Shown one piece after another: positions 41,620 through 48,486 of a DNA stretch of 64,000 nucleotides (positions are counted from its first letter, which is position 1; each line of letters starts with the position of its first letter). The stretch is taken from the NCBI GenBank assembly GCA_028293125.1, contig JAQGPJ010000071.1:1-64000 (forward strand), written 5' to 3'. Both the position numbers and the translations under genes were made by a program. The notes under the pieces were generated by a model. The model saw only the letters and a program-made list of their open reading frames with translations, ran no database searches and was not told the DNA's origin. The DNA comes from Verrucomicrobiales bacterium (GTDB taxonomy: Bacteria; Verrucomicrobiota; Verrucomicrobiia; Verrucomicrobiales; V1-33).

Positions 41620-42408
41620 ATGTTATGCTTATATCATGCACCAACCAGGGCAGGCCAGGGATGGCTGGCTCCAGATATTCACAACCCGGTGAAAACCCCA
41701 TCAAACCCTCCGATCTCCGATGGCGTGCCGGATGCCGTATCCGGCTTGGACACGCGTTTCTCACTGCTGGCGGGACTGCAAAGCGGCGGCGGCGAAAATT
41801 CGTGGCGCGAGTTTTACACGAAATACCGCCATTACATTCTTTCCATGGCTGGCAGAATGGGGCTGGACGCGGACCGCTGCCATGATGTCCTGCAGATGGT
41901 TATGATGGTGGTAATCCGCGAAGCCTGCGGCTTTCTTTATGATCCCGAAACGCGGACATTCCGGAATGCCGCTGTCGTCCGTGACGGGGAAACCCACGCC
42001 TTTGTCCGGTTCCGTTCATGGCTGAAGGGGGTGGTGCAAATCAAGGTTTGGGAGATCCGGAAATTCGCCGCACGCGGGGGCCTTCCGGTGCCGGACGGCG
42101 AAGAGGGGGCCATGGAGCGCCTGCCGGATCCGGCGCCGCAGCCGGACGAGGCGGCGGATGAGGCCTCGGAAACCGCCTTCCGGCAGTCCCTGCTGGAGCA
42201 GGCGCTCGTTATTCTGCGGGAATCCTATCGCGGCAGCGGGCGCAATGTGGAGGTTTTTGAAAGCATCGTGCTGCGTGGCATGACGGGCGCGGAGGCGGCG
42301 GAGACTTTCGGCATCACGGAAGTCCACGCCCGCCAGATTGTCCACACGCTGAAGCAAAAGTTGAAGCGGATTTTAGAGGATCTCATGCGAGGGAAAACAG
42401 ATTCCTGA
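41620..42408 (+). CDS. ECF-type RNA polymerase sigma factor
   Basis: A 262-residue protein. Region 2 is in REFYTKYRHYILSMAGRMGLDADRCHDVLQMVMMVVI, and region 4 is in VFESIVLRGMTGAEAAETFGITEVHARQIVHTLKQKLKRIL, which forms the promoter-binding HTH. The two are joined by a long acidic linker (PDPAPQPDEAADEASE). The first 40 residues are Pro-rich; a GTG at about 41689 (VKTPSNPPISDG) is an alternative start. A gene for an FHA-domain protein follows 22 bp downstream, so the pair is probably co-transcribed. Such sigma factors often act with phospho-signalling proteins. Confidence 0.85.
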   Translation: MLCLYHAPTRAGQGWLAPDIHNPVKTPSNPPISDGVPDAVSGLDTRFSLLAGLQSGGGENSWREFYTKYRHYILSMAGRMGLDADRCHDVLQMVMMVVIREACGFLYDPETRTFRNAAVVRDGETHAFVRFRSWLKGVVQIKVWEIRKFAARGGLPVPDGEEGAMERLPDPAPQPDEAADEASETAFRQSLLEQALVILRESYRGSGRNVEVFESIVLRGMTGAEAAETFGITEVHARQIVHTLKQKLKRILEDLMRGKTDS

Positions 42409-42430
42409 CTTTTTATTTAACTGCAAACCC

Positions 42431-42928
42431 ATGAGCGAAACCACTCCATCCCTTACCGACGGCGAACTGGACGCCCTGCTGGCCTCCGGCGGCACCGGGA
42501 TGGCCACCATGATGGCCGTTCCTCTGGAGGACAATCTGGAGCGGCGGTTGAAATTGGTGGCTGAAATGCTGTCCAGTCTCGCCTCCCTGCCTCCGGAAGC
42601 CTCGCTGATCACCATGCACGGACCGGAAATGGCTACGGTCACGCTGGTCAGGGAATCCCTCATCGTGGGCCGCTCAGCCTCCTGCGGTCTGATTTTTCAA
42701 ACCGATAAAGGTCTCAGCAAAAAACACTTCGAGGTGTTTCCGCAGGATGGGGAATACTTTCTGCGCGATTTGAATTCCACCAACGGAACCAAGCTGAATG
42801 ACCGCCCTTGCCTAGTTGGAGAAGTCCGTCACCTGCTCGACGGCGATGTGATCCTCGCTGGAGGCCGCAGCCTCGTCTTTCTTTCCGCGATGAACCGGGC
42901 TCCTCTTCCTCGTCCTCCCGAGCCTTGA
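42431..42928 (+). CDS. FHA-domain protein
   Basis: A 165-residue cytoplasmic protein. The C-terminal half is a forkhead-associated domain with VGRSASCGLIF, LSKKHFEVF and LRDLNSTNGTKLN, the phosphothreonine-binding signature (GR, SxxH, NG). The N-terminal half is a helical tail with GELDALLASGG. The coupling to the ECF sigma factor 22 bp upstream suggests it links a Ser/Thr phospho-signal to that sigma factor; no kinase gene lies nearby. Confidence 0.88.
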   Translation: MSETTPSLTDGELDALLASGGTGMATMMAVPLEDNLERRLKLVAEMLSSLASLPPEASLITMHGPEMATVTLVRESLIVGRSASCGLIFQTDKGLSKKHFEVFPQDGEYFLRDLNSTNGTKLNDRPCLVGEVRHLLDGDVILAGGRSLVFLSAMNRAPLPRPPEP

Positions 42929-42953
42929 AGGATTCTGCAATAACCTTGGAGCG

Positions 42954-43775
42954 TGTCGTCACAAGACTTTCTTGACTTGGCTTCCTGAACAAGGAAATTC
43001 TGACTTTATGTCTGAGAACTATCATCGTCATGATCTGCCGGACCGGGTCTGGAATGTTTTGGAGCCGCTTCTTCCTGGAAGAGCGGGAAGCTGGGGCGGA
43101 GTGGCCCACGACAACCGTCTCTTCCTCAATGCCGTGATGTGGATTCTGCGCACCTGCTCCCCATGGCGGGATCTGCCGGAGGATTACGGGGATTGGAAAA
43201 ACACCCACCGCCGCTTCTGCCGCTGGAGGGACAAAGGGCACTGGGAAAAACTGCTGGCGCAGCTGGTGAAGGATGCGGACTATGAGTGGCTCCTGATCAA
43301 TGCCAGTTATGTGAAGGCCCGTCCCCATGCGGCGGGGGGAGCTGGCGGCAATGAGGCGGTCAGCCTCACAAAAGGGGGCGCAGCACCGAAATACATTTGG
43401 CCGTGGATGCGCATGGTATGCCGGTGCGAATCATTGTTACAGCAAGTCCCGTGGCTGATTGCACGCAGGCTGACGGCCTGATTAAGGGGATTGAGGCGAA
43501 AGCTCCTGATCGCCGGCAAAGGCTGCGACACCAGCACCATTGTGGCGGTGGCGCAGGGAGGGGGATGGAAGGGGTGATCCCTCCGAAGTCAAACCGCAAA
43601 ACCCTGCAGGACAGTGATCAATTCCCCTATAAATTGAGGCACTTGGTGGAAAACGCCTTCATGCGGATCAAGGAATGGCGCGGAATCGCCCGCGCTATGC
43701 GAAACGCGCGGCCTCCTACTTGGCCGCGGTCCAGTTCCGCTGCGCCATTTTATGAACATCTATCTCATGACGACA
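42954..43775 (+). mobile_element. IS5-type (IS427 group-like) element, decayed
   Basis: The ends carry imperfect inverted repeats: TGTCGTCA at 42954-42961 and its complement TGACGACA at 43768-43775, with further matches inward. The size of 822 bp fits the IS427 group. The internal transposase is split between frames and interrupted (see separate entry). The right end lies 4 bp from the stop codon of the IS630-type transposase, so it may have inserted into the end of that gene. I see no convincing target duplication. Confidence 0.65.
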
Positions 43776-43783
43776 TAATCTAG
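43008..43783 (+). pseudogene. IS5-family transposase, frameshifted
   Basis: The first frame (MSENYHRHDLPDRVWNVLEPLLPGRAGSWGG to about 43385) gives the N-terminal DUF4096-like domain with WILRTCSPWRDLPEDYG. The catalytic part continues in the -1 frame (EIHLAVDAHGMPVRIIVTAS, PPKSNRK, LRHLVENAFMRIKEWRGIA), with a possible slip site A-AAA-GGG near 43371, as expected for IS427-group programmed frameshifting. Beyond that, about 43504-43560 is read only in another frame (LLIAGKGCDTSTIVAVAQ), and the last 60 bp need yet another shift (RYAKRAASYLAAVQFRCAIL). At least three indels make it non-functional. The second ORF ends at 43783. Confidence 0.75.
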
Positions 43784-44931
43784 CAAGAACAGCAAGGCCG
43801 CAGCCTGCCCCTGCGCAATACTCCAGCCCATGCGTTGGCGGCGGACTCCCTGATTTTAAAAGTTATCCAGGGCCGCCCGATCAGACTGGGCACGGCAGCG
43901 GAGTCATCCCACCAGCGCGTGAGCGCCGGGGCCATGGCCTTTCGCAGTTGACGCACCGTGGCGAACACTTTGTTGCCGATGCTGTCGCGCATCACATCCC
44001 CAAGCTGCCCATAGGGGTTGAGCTCCGGAGTGTACGGGGGGAGGTTCAGGATGCGCACCCTGTCCGGAAGCCGCGGATTACCGTCCCTCAAATGGAATCC
44101 CGCCTGGTCGCGGATGACCACATGCACGGCATTTGTGGCCATGGCCGCAGGGTCCTTCAAACAGGCGCGGTCCCACTCCTGGCTGACGGAGGGAATATGG
44201 GCGGAGTGGGCCTGTCCGCCCATGATGTCCAGGGAGCCATCCAGATAATCCCACACATACTTCATCTGGCGGCTGACCACGGGTCGGCTCCTTTTGAGCG
44301 CCCATAGCCGGCACCTCTCCGTGCGCAGGCCCAAGCTGACCTCATCCATTATCCACAGTCCCACCTTTGATCCGGCGGGGAGTTCCAGCGCCTCCATCCT
44401 TTGAACCAGTTCCTCTTTGAACTTTCCGGCCGCGGCGGGATCCTTTCTGGAGTGCGCCGGCCGCGGCCTCAGCAGCACTCCTGCGGCTTTTTTCAGCCAT
44501 GACCACACGGTGTTACAGGGACGGACCACCCCGTCCTCCGCCTCCAGCCACCGGCGGGCGTCGTGCACGGTGGTGAATTCCCCGGCTTCAAGTCTGTGGA
44601 TCAGTTCCGCATGGGTCTCCGGAGCCAGCCCGCGCGGAGGTCCGGGCCTCGGACCCGGCGGACCCCGGGTGAGCAGGGCCTCAATCCCGCCTTCGCGCAC
44701 CGCCGCGGTCCACCGGAAGAGGTGCCCGTGGGCGATCCCGCAGATGCCGGCCACCTCCGCGGAGGTGTATTTCCCCCTTGCCGCCAGCTTGACGGCCAGC
44801 AGCCGGGTTTTGCGCCAGCCGTCGCGTTCGGCGGTGTGCAGTTTGTCGATGACGGCGGCCACCTCCGGCAAATCCAAATGAAGCCGGGCTCCGGCCATGC
44901 CGGATTTTGCCACTCCTGCCATAATTGTCAT
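43780..44931 (-). CDS. IS630-family transposase with altered catalytic motif
   Basis: A 383-residue protein. The N-terminal HTH part has YTSAEVAGICGIAHGHLFRWTAAVREGG. The DDE domain shows the first Asp in GLWIMDEVSLGL, the second in HVVIRDQAGFH and the final block as LPPYTPELNPYGQLGDVMRD. The family norm for that block is PELNP-x-E-x-LW, so the catalytic Glu position reads Gly and the Trp also reads Gly. The enzyme is therefore probably inactive. The C-terminal end (RLRPCCSC) abuts the IS5-type element and may be truncated. The start MTIMAGVAKSGMAG at 44931 is preferred over the ATG at 44991. Confidence 0.85.
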   Translation of the reverse strand: MTIMAGVAKSGMAGARLHLDLPEVAAVIDKLHTAERDGWRKTRLLAVKLAARGKYTSAEVAGICGIAHGHLFRWTAAVREGGIEALLTRGPPGPRPGPPRGLAPETHAELIHRLEAGEFTTVHDARRWLEAEDGVVRPCNTVWSWLKKAAGVLLRPRPAHSRKDPAAAGKFKEELVQRMEALELPAGSKVGLWIMDEVSLGLRTERCRLWALKRSRPVVSRQMKYVWDYLDGSLDIMGGQAHSAHIPSVSQEWDRACLKDPAAMATNAVHVVIRDQAGFHLRDGNPRLPDRVRILNLPPYTPELNPYGQLGDVMRDSIGNKVFATVRQLRKAMAPALTRWWDDSAAVPSLIGRPWITFKIRESAANAWAGVLRRGRLRPCCSC

Positions 44932-45056
44932 TTTCTTTTGAGGAAATCGTATGACTTCGTGATGCGTATGATCGGAGAGCCTGACCGTCATTCCGAGGCG
45001 ATCAAGCTTGCAGTCACAAACGGGCCCAGAGGTGTGCCGACAACTTGGAATGCCTC

Positions 45057-45190
45057 AGAAGCTGTTTGGTTAAACCGATGAGCGGTTCAAAATCGTTTCA
45101 ACCTCCTCCCCGCAACGTTAATTTTGGGTGCATTTTGCGGGTGTTTTGAATGTTTGATCAGTGATTCCTCGTTTTAACCAAACAGCTTCT
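45057..45190. mobile_element. MITE-like element with 18-bp terminal inverted repeats
   Basis: AGAAGCTGTTTGGTTAAA at 45057-45074 is perfectly repeated in inverse orientation at the other end (complement 45173-45190), and the repeat extends by a few further bases with one mismatch. The 134-bp span has no ORF and is AT-rich. The ends start GAAGCTGTTT, similar to GAGGCTGTCT of the IS5-type element 37 bp away, and are flanked by TCA and TTA, consistent with the TNA target choice of IS1031-group elements. It looks like a non-autonomous miniature element. Confidence 0.65.
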
Positions 45191-45226
45191 TACAAACGAC
45201 TTAACATTAATTAGTTAGTAAACTCA

Positions 45227-46133
45227 GAGGCTGTCTTAAAAATAATCAGCGGGTGATTCCGGCGAGCATCCGTTTGATCATGGAAATGTGAATCATGGAC
45301 TCGGAATGACTGATTTTGGACTCGTAATCGCGGACCAGCCGGCGTGGCTGAATGAGCCAGCCGAAGGTTCGTTCCACAGCCGGAGCATAGCGGAGACAGC
45401 CGCAGGCAATCCACCGCCTGGGCAGCACTTTGAAGCCTTTGACATCATCGGAGCGCCTCACGATCTCCAGCTTGACTTTGCGGTGGCGGGGAATGCTCCG
45501 GACCTCATCCTGCAAAGGGCCTCCGCAAGCGCTGTCGGCCAAATGATTTTGAGCCAGCCGGAAGCCAGCATGAGGATGGCCGGCAGCATTCGGGCCCCGT
45601 CGCGGTCCTGCACATCTGCAGGGGTGACTTTCAGCGCCAGGAGAAATCCGCAGGTGTCGGCCAGGACATGTCTTTTTCGTCCAGTAATTTTCCTGGCCGC
45701 ATCGTAACCACGGGGTCCGGGCTGGCAGGCCGTCCGAACGCTTTGACTGTCGATAACCGCAGCGGTCGGGGCTTTTTTTCAAGGGCAGTGCGGGCCAGGT
45801 CCGGATGGCATCATGAATTTTTTCCCGGTATCCCAGCTTTGACCACAGCCGGAAATAATGATAACACGTCTTCCAGTGTGGCAGGTCATTGGGCATCATC
45901 CGCCATGAGCCTCCGGTGCGCAGGATGTAAAGGATGCCGTCAACGATGCTGCGGCGGGAGTTCTCCTCCGACCGGCCGCGCAGGGTGTCCGACCGGGGCG
46001 GGAGGAGGGGACTGAGAATTTCCCATTCAGAATCACTGAGGCTGGAGGGGTAGGCATTTACGCCCGAATTTTAGCCGGAACGGGCCATTTTTCACCTTTT
46101 GGACCAAGTTATCGCGATTTTCCAGACAGCCTC
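45227..46133 (-). mobile_element. IS5-type (IS1031 group-like) element with TCA target duplication
   Basis: The perfect terminal repeats GAGGCTGTCT (45227-45236) and AGACAGCCTC (46124-46133) bound a 907-bp element. The flanks are TCA on both sides, a 3-bp TNA-type duplication as expected for the IS1031 group of IS5. It carries one decayed transposase on the minus strand. The right end is 30 bp from the tRNA-Val gene. Confidence 0.8.
45246..46070 (-). pseudogene. IS5-family transposase, frameshifted
   Basis: The N-terminal part (about 46060-45900) reads YPSSLSDSEWEILSPLLPP and RRSIVDGILYILRTGGSWR in frame with MMPNDLPHWKTCYHYFRLWSKLG, so the true start is upstream of the ATG at 45899, but the expected start region needs another shift. 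After EKIHDAI the frame is lost and the middle (DDE core) is only read in other frames. It returns with ADSACGGPLQDEVRSIPRHRKVKLEIVRRSDDVKGFKVLPRRW and VERTFGWLIQPRRLVRDYE near the end. Several indels make it non-functional. Confidence 0.75.
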
Positions 46134-46163
46134 TCAGCGTTTTGAGTTTGCAAACTGGTAAAT

Positions 46164-46238
46164 TGGTGCGCGCTGCAGGGTTCGAACCTGCGACCCCATC
46201 CGTGTGAAGGATGTGCTCTACCACTGAGCTAAGCGCGC
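46164..46238 (-). tRNA. tRNA-Val (anticodon CAC)
   Basis: On the minus strand a full cloverleaf is visible: acceptor GCGCGCT pairs with AGCGCGC, D-arm TAGCTCAGTGGTAGAGCA, anticodon stem CATCC/GGATG with the 7-base loop TTCACAC (anticodon CAC, valine codon GUG), T-arm with GGTTCGAACC, discriminator A and an encoded CCA. An IS5-type element ends 30 bp downstream, and the tRNA itself is intact. Confidence 0.95.
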
Positions 46239-46566
46239 GTTTGATTCGCGGTTTTTTACCGGGAGCGCTGACCTTAGAAGGCTTGCGCGACGGTGCAAGG
46301 GAAATTTGAATTAGGGTAAGTGGTTTTTGTGCCCGGCGCAGGGCAGCGCAGGGCTGCAGATGGGAAAAATGAACGCCATTGGTGCCTCCTTGGCGCGGAC
46401 AGGCGTATGGGCAGGGCAATTGGCCCGCAAAGGCGGAGAACCCGGAATGGGGTTGAGTTTCCATGCGCGAGGGAGTTGGATGGGAAAAGGCGGCAGCGGT
46501 TTTCGCGTATGTCCCGTGATTGATTGCCACCGCCTGCCTATCCCTTCCTCTCCCTGTTTTCCTGCC
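46239..46566. other. Intergenic region between tRNA-Val and the aldehyde dehydrogenase gene
   Basis: About 330 bp with no supported gene; the frames here look random. On the minus strand, a TTGCAC (46293-46298 complement) and TAAGGT (46271-46276 complement) pair with 16-bp spacing, about 30 bp before the tRNA, is a weak promoter candidate for it. Nothing else is recognised. Confidence 0.35.
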
Positions 46567-48015
46567 ATGTCCGAGCTTCCTGAACTTCCCCTGCTGCGCC
46601 ACGGTGTGCCCTACACAAGTCTGGACGTTTCCGAAATTCAAGGCGTCTCCACCGGCGAACCGGTGCTGCGCGTCAGCCAAGCCAACAGCGGCTTGGTAGC
46701 CCGCGAGCTGACCAACACCAAAGCGGCGCGGGCGGAGCTTCAGAAAATTCCGATGCGCCAGCGCATGGAGATGGTGAAAAAGGCGGGCGAAATTTTCCTG
46801 AATGACACCCTGCCGCTGGGCACTGACGGGCGGATGCAGTCACCGGAGGACTATGTGAAACAGCTCTCCTCCACCGGCGGCCTGCCGCACCGGCTCATCC
46901 GCATGAACATGCAGCGGCTGGCCGCGGTGTTCGGGCAGATCGATATCATCCTGCGCGGGCTGACACGCGGACTGGACCCGGATGTGCTGGACCGCGGCTA
47001 CGGTGAGCAGGGCGGCGCGCCGGTCAGCTTCGGCTGCGTGACGGACCATCTGGCGGTGATCCTGCCAAGCAATTCCCCGGCGGTGAACGCCCTGTGGATT
47101 CCCGCCATCGCCATGGGGGTGCCGGTGATTCTGAAGCCGGGCCGCGAGGAGCCGTGGACGCCCTGGCGCATCATCGAAGCCATGATCAAAGCCGGCTTCC
47201 CGCGCTCGGCATTCAGCTTCCTGCCCTGCGGGCATGACGGATCGGCGCTCATCGTCCGGCGGGCGGGGCGGGTGATGATGTTCGGAGATGACGCCACCGT
47301 GGCCCAGCACGCCAGCGACCCGCGCGTGGAGGTCCACGGCAGCGGCCGGAGCAAGATTCTGATCGGCGAGGACAAAATCGAGCAGTGGCGCGATTTCCTG
47401 CCGGTGCTGGTGGAGAGCGTCAGCGCCAACAGCGGCCGCAGCTGCATCAACACCAGCGCCATTCTGGTGCCGAAATACGCCGCCGAGATCGGCCAGGCGA
47501 TGGCCGAGGCGCTCAAGGACATGCTGCCCCGCGCGTCGGAGGATCCCGAGGCCACGCTGTCCGGCTTCGCCAACCCGGCCATGCCGGAATGGATCGACGG
47601 CACCATCACCGACGGCATGCAGGCCAAAGGGGCCGTTGATCACTCCGCCGCCCTCCGCGGCAACACTCCCCGCCGGGCGGCGCATCAGGGTATGAACTAC
47701 CTGTTGCCGACCATCGTGGGCTGTCCGGATTTTGACCATCCCTTGGCCAACCGCGAGTTCCTGTTCCCCTTCGCCAGTGTGACGGAGGTGCCGCAGGCGC
47801 AAATGCTGGACGTGATCGGGCCCTCACTGGTGGTCACCGCCATCACCGAGGACCAGTCGTGGATTCCGCTGCTCCTGGAGTGTCCCCACATTGACCGCCT
47901 GAATCTCGGGCCCACCCCCACCAACCGGGTGCAGTGGGACCAGCCGCACGAGGGGAATCTGTTTGAGTTCCTCTTCCGCCGCCGCTCCATCGGGGTGCCG
48001 GCGGTCGCAGCCTAA
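46567..48015 (+). CDS. Aldehyde dehydrogenase family protein
   Basis: A 482-residue member of the NAD(P)-dependent aldehyde dehydrogenase superfamily. The nucleotide-binding part includes HLAVILPSNSPAVNALWIPAIAMGVPVILKPG, and the catalytic Cys is in NSGRSCINTSAI. The C-terminal oligomerisation part ends at FRRRSIGVPAVAA. The start MSELPELPLLRHG at 46567 is chosen because the longer frame to 46327 has no family similarity. The absence of a classical FTGS-type glycine motif suggests it is a divergent member, and the substrate is unknown. The gene is monocistronic as far as can be seen. Confidence 0.85.
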   Translation: MSELPELPLLRHGVPYTSLDVSEIQGVSTGEPVLRVSQANSGLVARELTNTKAARAELQKIPMRQRMEMVKKAGEIFLNDTLPLGTDGRMQSPEDYVKQLSSTGGLPHRLIRMNMQRLAAVFGQIDIILRGLTRGLDPDVLDRGYGEQGGAPVSFGCVTDHLAVILPSNSPAVNALWIPAIAMGVPVILKPGREEPWTPWRIIEAMIKAGFPRSAFSFLPCGHDGSALIVRRAGRVMMFGDDATVAQHASDPRVEVHGSGRSKILIGEDKIEQWRDFLPVLVESVSANSGRSCINTSAILVPKYAAEIGQAMAEALKDMLPRASEDPEATLSGFANPAMPEWIDGTITDGMQAKGAVDHSAALRGNTPRRAAHQGMNYLLPTIVGCPDFDHPLANREFLFPFASVTEVPQAQMLDVIGPSLVVTAITEDQSWIPLLLECPHIDRLNLGPTPTNRVQWDQPHEGNLFEFLFRRRSIGVPAVAA

Positions 48016-48058
48016 TCGTCCAAAGAGCGGGTGTGCTGTAAACATCATTCCGGAGGCC

Positions 48059-48444
48059 ATGGCTGTTGCCACCAAAAAACGCCGGCGGCTCATCAGGGAG
48101 GGGAGACTTTTTATCTGGTATGTCCTGCCGGATGAGGACAGCACAGACCGCATCCTGCATGTCTTCAGTGACGACAAGCGGTTTATGGTTCATTATGTCC
48201 TTGGCCAGGATGAATCGAGAGCGCTGGTGGCTGGACGCGCTTCCGGTGCCCTTCGTTTGATAAGCATGGGGTTATCGGGCCGGGGGGTGTCCGCCGCCTG
48301 ATTGACTGGTGTCTTTCGGAGGATCGCCCACGGCAGCTGTTGGATGTGGGAGAGTTCCCCAACGCCTTCTATGGATCCCAGCCGGATGTGGCGGCCTATA
48401 GGGCATCCACCAACCGCACAGCGGGCTACGGGAGCGATCCATGA
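48059..48444 (+). pseudogene. Frameshifted gene of unknown function
   Basis: GGAGG lies 3 bp before ATG 48059, and the frame encodes RRRLIREGRLFIWYVLPDEDSTDRILHVFSDDKRFMVHYVLGQDES. The protein-like sequence then moves to a second frame (NRERWWLDALPVPFV, 48210-48260) and to a third (KHGVIGPGGVRRLIDWCLSEDRPRQLLDVGEFPNAFYGSQPDVAAYRAS, to TGA 48442-48444). No family is recognised. Two frameshifts in 200 bp suggest a decayed gene. In the first frame alone the product would be an 80-residue protein ending at 48301. Confidence 0.4.
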
Positions 48445-48486
48445 CACTGGCTTGCAGCCGGGGACATTCCGGCGGAGACTGTGCGG

